Part shown: one piece after another, positions 20,536 through 21,230 of the stretch
How the letters are laid out: every line of letters begins with the position of its first letter
Numbering within the stretch: the first letter of the stretch is position 1
DNA from: an uncultured Ruminococcus sp.
GTDB taxonomy: Bacteria > Bacillota > Clostridia > Oscillospirales > Ruminococcaceae
Direction of reading: 5' to 3'
Length of the DNA stretch: 21,230 bases
NCBI GenBank assembly: GCA_947589205.1
Contig: CANQCJ010000013.1
Location: forward strand, 1 to 21,230
Translations under genes and position numbers: made by a program
Notes under the pieces: generated by a model
Told to the model about the DNA's origin: nothing
The model's database searches: none
What the model saw: only the letters and a program-made list of their open reading frames with translations

Positions 20536-21230
20536 ATGTCACTTTTTGTAATCGCAGATCTTCACCTGTCGTTCGGCGTATCCAAGCCGATGGATATTTT
20601 CAAGGGCTGGAAGGACTACACCGAGCGTTTGAAATACAATTGGCAGCTTCTGGTCTCAAAGGACGACACGGTGGTTATCCCCGGCGACGTTTCGTGGGGC
20701 ATGGACTTAGATGAAGCGTATGAGGACATGAAATTTATAGATTCGCTCAACGGCAGGAAAATTATTTTAAAGGGCAATCACGATTACTGGTGGTCAACTG
20801 TCGGCAAGACGGAGAGGTATTTTAAAGAACACGGCATAACCTCTGTTTTTCTGCTCAACAACGACTGCTATGCGTATGAAGGCATCGTCATCTGCGGCAC
20901 GCGCGGCTGGATAAGCGAAAACGGCGAGCCTGCGGACGCTAAAGTTCTTGCACGCGAGGCGGGACGGCTGGAAATGTCGCTTAAGGCAGGAGAAAAATTA
21001 GGCGGCGAACTTGTGGCGTTTATACATTACCCGCCCGTTTACCGAGAAGAACAAAACCTGCCCATAATCGAGGTGCTTAAGAGGTATAATGTAAAACGCT
21101 GTTATTACGCGCATCTTCACGGTATGTCGATAAGGGGCGCAGTAAACGGTATGTACGGCGGGATCGAGTATAGGCTTGTATCGGCTGACGCTCTGAAATT
21201 CGACCCGCTGAAGATTGAAGAAAGCAATCC
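20536..21230 (+). CDS. Metallophosphoesterase (calcineurin-like, COG1768 type), 3' end outside the window
   Basis: The open frame runs 231 codons to the window edge without a stop. It begins MSLFVIADLHLSFG, with the first metal ligands D8 and H10. Further metallophosphatase motifs follow in order: GDVSWG (D51), GNHD (80-83), the His of FIHYPP (H164) and AHLHG (H193, H195). All ligands for a two-metal centre are present. The family is a group of bacterial predicted phosphohydrolases of unknown substrate. GGGAG (20525-20529) lies six bases before ATG 20536. Only a few residues are likely to be missing at the C-terminus. Confidence 0.92.
   Translation, partial: MSLFVIADLHLSFGVSKPMDIFKGWKDYTERLKYNWQLLVSKDDTVVIPGDVSWGMDLDEAYEDMKFIDSLNGRKIILKGNHDYWWSTVGKTERYFKEHGITSVFLLNNDCYAYEGIVICGTRGWISENGEPADAKVLAREAGRLEMSLKAGEKLGGELVAFIHYPPVYREEQNLPIIEVLKRYNVKRCYYAHLHGMSIRGAVNGMYGGIEYRLVSADALKFDPLKIEESN

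Noticed and set aside
20211..20714. A 167-codon + strand frame after thrC
   Set aside because: It runs through the hairpin cluster, antisense to the DUF1540 gene, and overlaps the first 60 codons of the phosphoesterase in another frame.

Overview
The window reads as chromosome of a Gram-positive anaerobe of the Clostridia, most likely Oscillospiraceae/Ruminococcus-like. This is inferred from the clostridial layout (radical SAM/DUF2344 pair, rplS, lepB, rbgA, rnhB and yraN clustered), near-consensus sigma-A promoters with 17-bp spacers, strong AGGAGG sites, a PTS-independent sugar ABC transporter without its own ATPase, and a DUF1540 mini-protein. Species is not determined. Apart from glmU and the DUF1540 gene, all coding is on the + strand.

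Layout. 1-1687: a repeat-type hairpin and a secreted coiled-coil M23 peptidase. 1688-2137: a gene-poor regulatory region with a terminator-like hairpin, a promoter and three AAACGTTT-core operators. 2138-6720: a LacI-controlled carbohydrate-uptake operon (regulator, lipoprotein binding protein, two permeases) closed by a strong terminator. 6773-7674: pyridoxamine/pyridoxal kinase with a consensus promoter. 7707-9660: a cytoplasmic sugar-binding-domain/GGDEF protein. 9670-9706: a convergent terminator shared with glmU (minus strand). 11194-11260: back-to-back promoters for glmU and a membrane-anchored lipase. 12624-12836: a composite repeat element. 12846-15389: a B12-binding radical SAM gene interrupted by a frameshift, followed by its DUF2344 partner. 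15397-16728: rplS with a structured leader and terminator, then lepB. 16797-20203: rbgA, rnhB, yraN and thrC, closely spaced or overlapping. 20204-21230: hairpin cluster, a previously uncalled 53-residue Cys-rich DUF1540 gene on the minus strand, and a metallophosphoesterase running off the window.

How the genes fit together. The sugar operon is probably autoregulated through the operators near its promoter. The downstream housekeeping block serves ribosome assembly and translation (rplS, rbgA), secretion (lepB), RNA/DNA maintenance (rnhB, yraN) and amino-acid synthesis (thrC).

The most unusual feature is a family of intergenic repeats. It combines short perfect hairpins with 3-nt loops (mostly C-GCA-G or T-GAA-A) with degenerate YTCTNAC heptamers. 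The copy at 12703-12771 can fold into a fully paired four-way cloverleaf and is flanked by heptamer tracts in opposite orientation. Fragments recur at the window start, just after the M23 stop codon, before the kinase promoter and after thrC. They resemble REP/MITE-type elements, but no transposase is present in the window.
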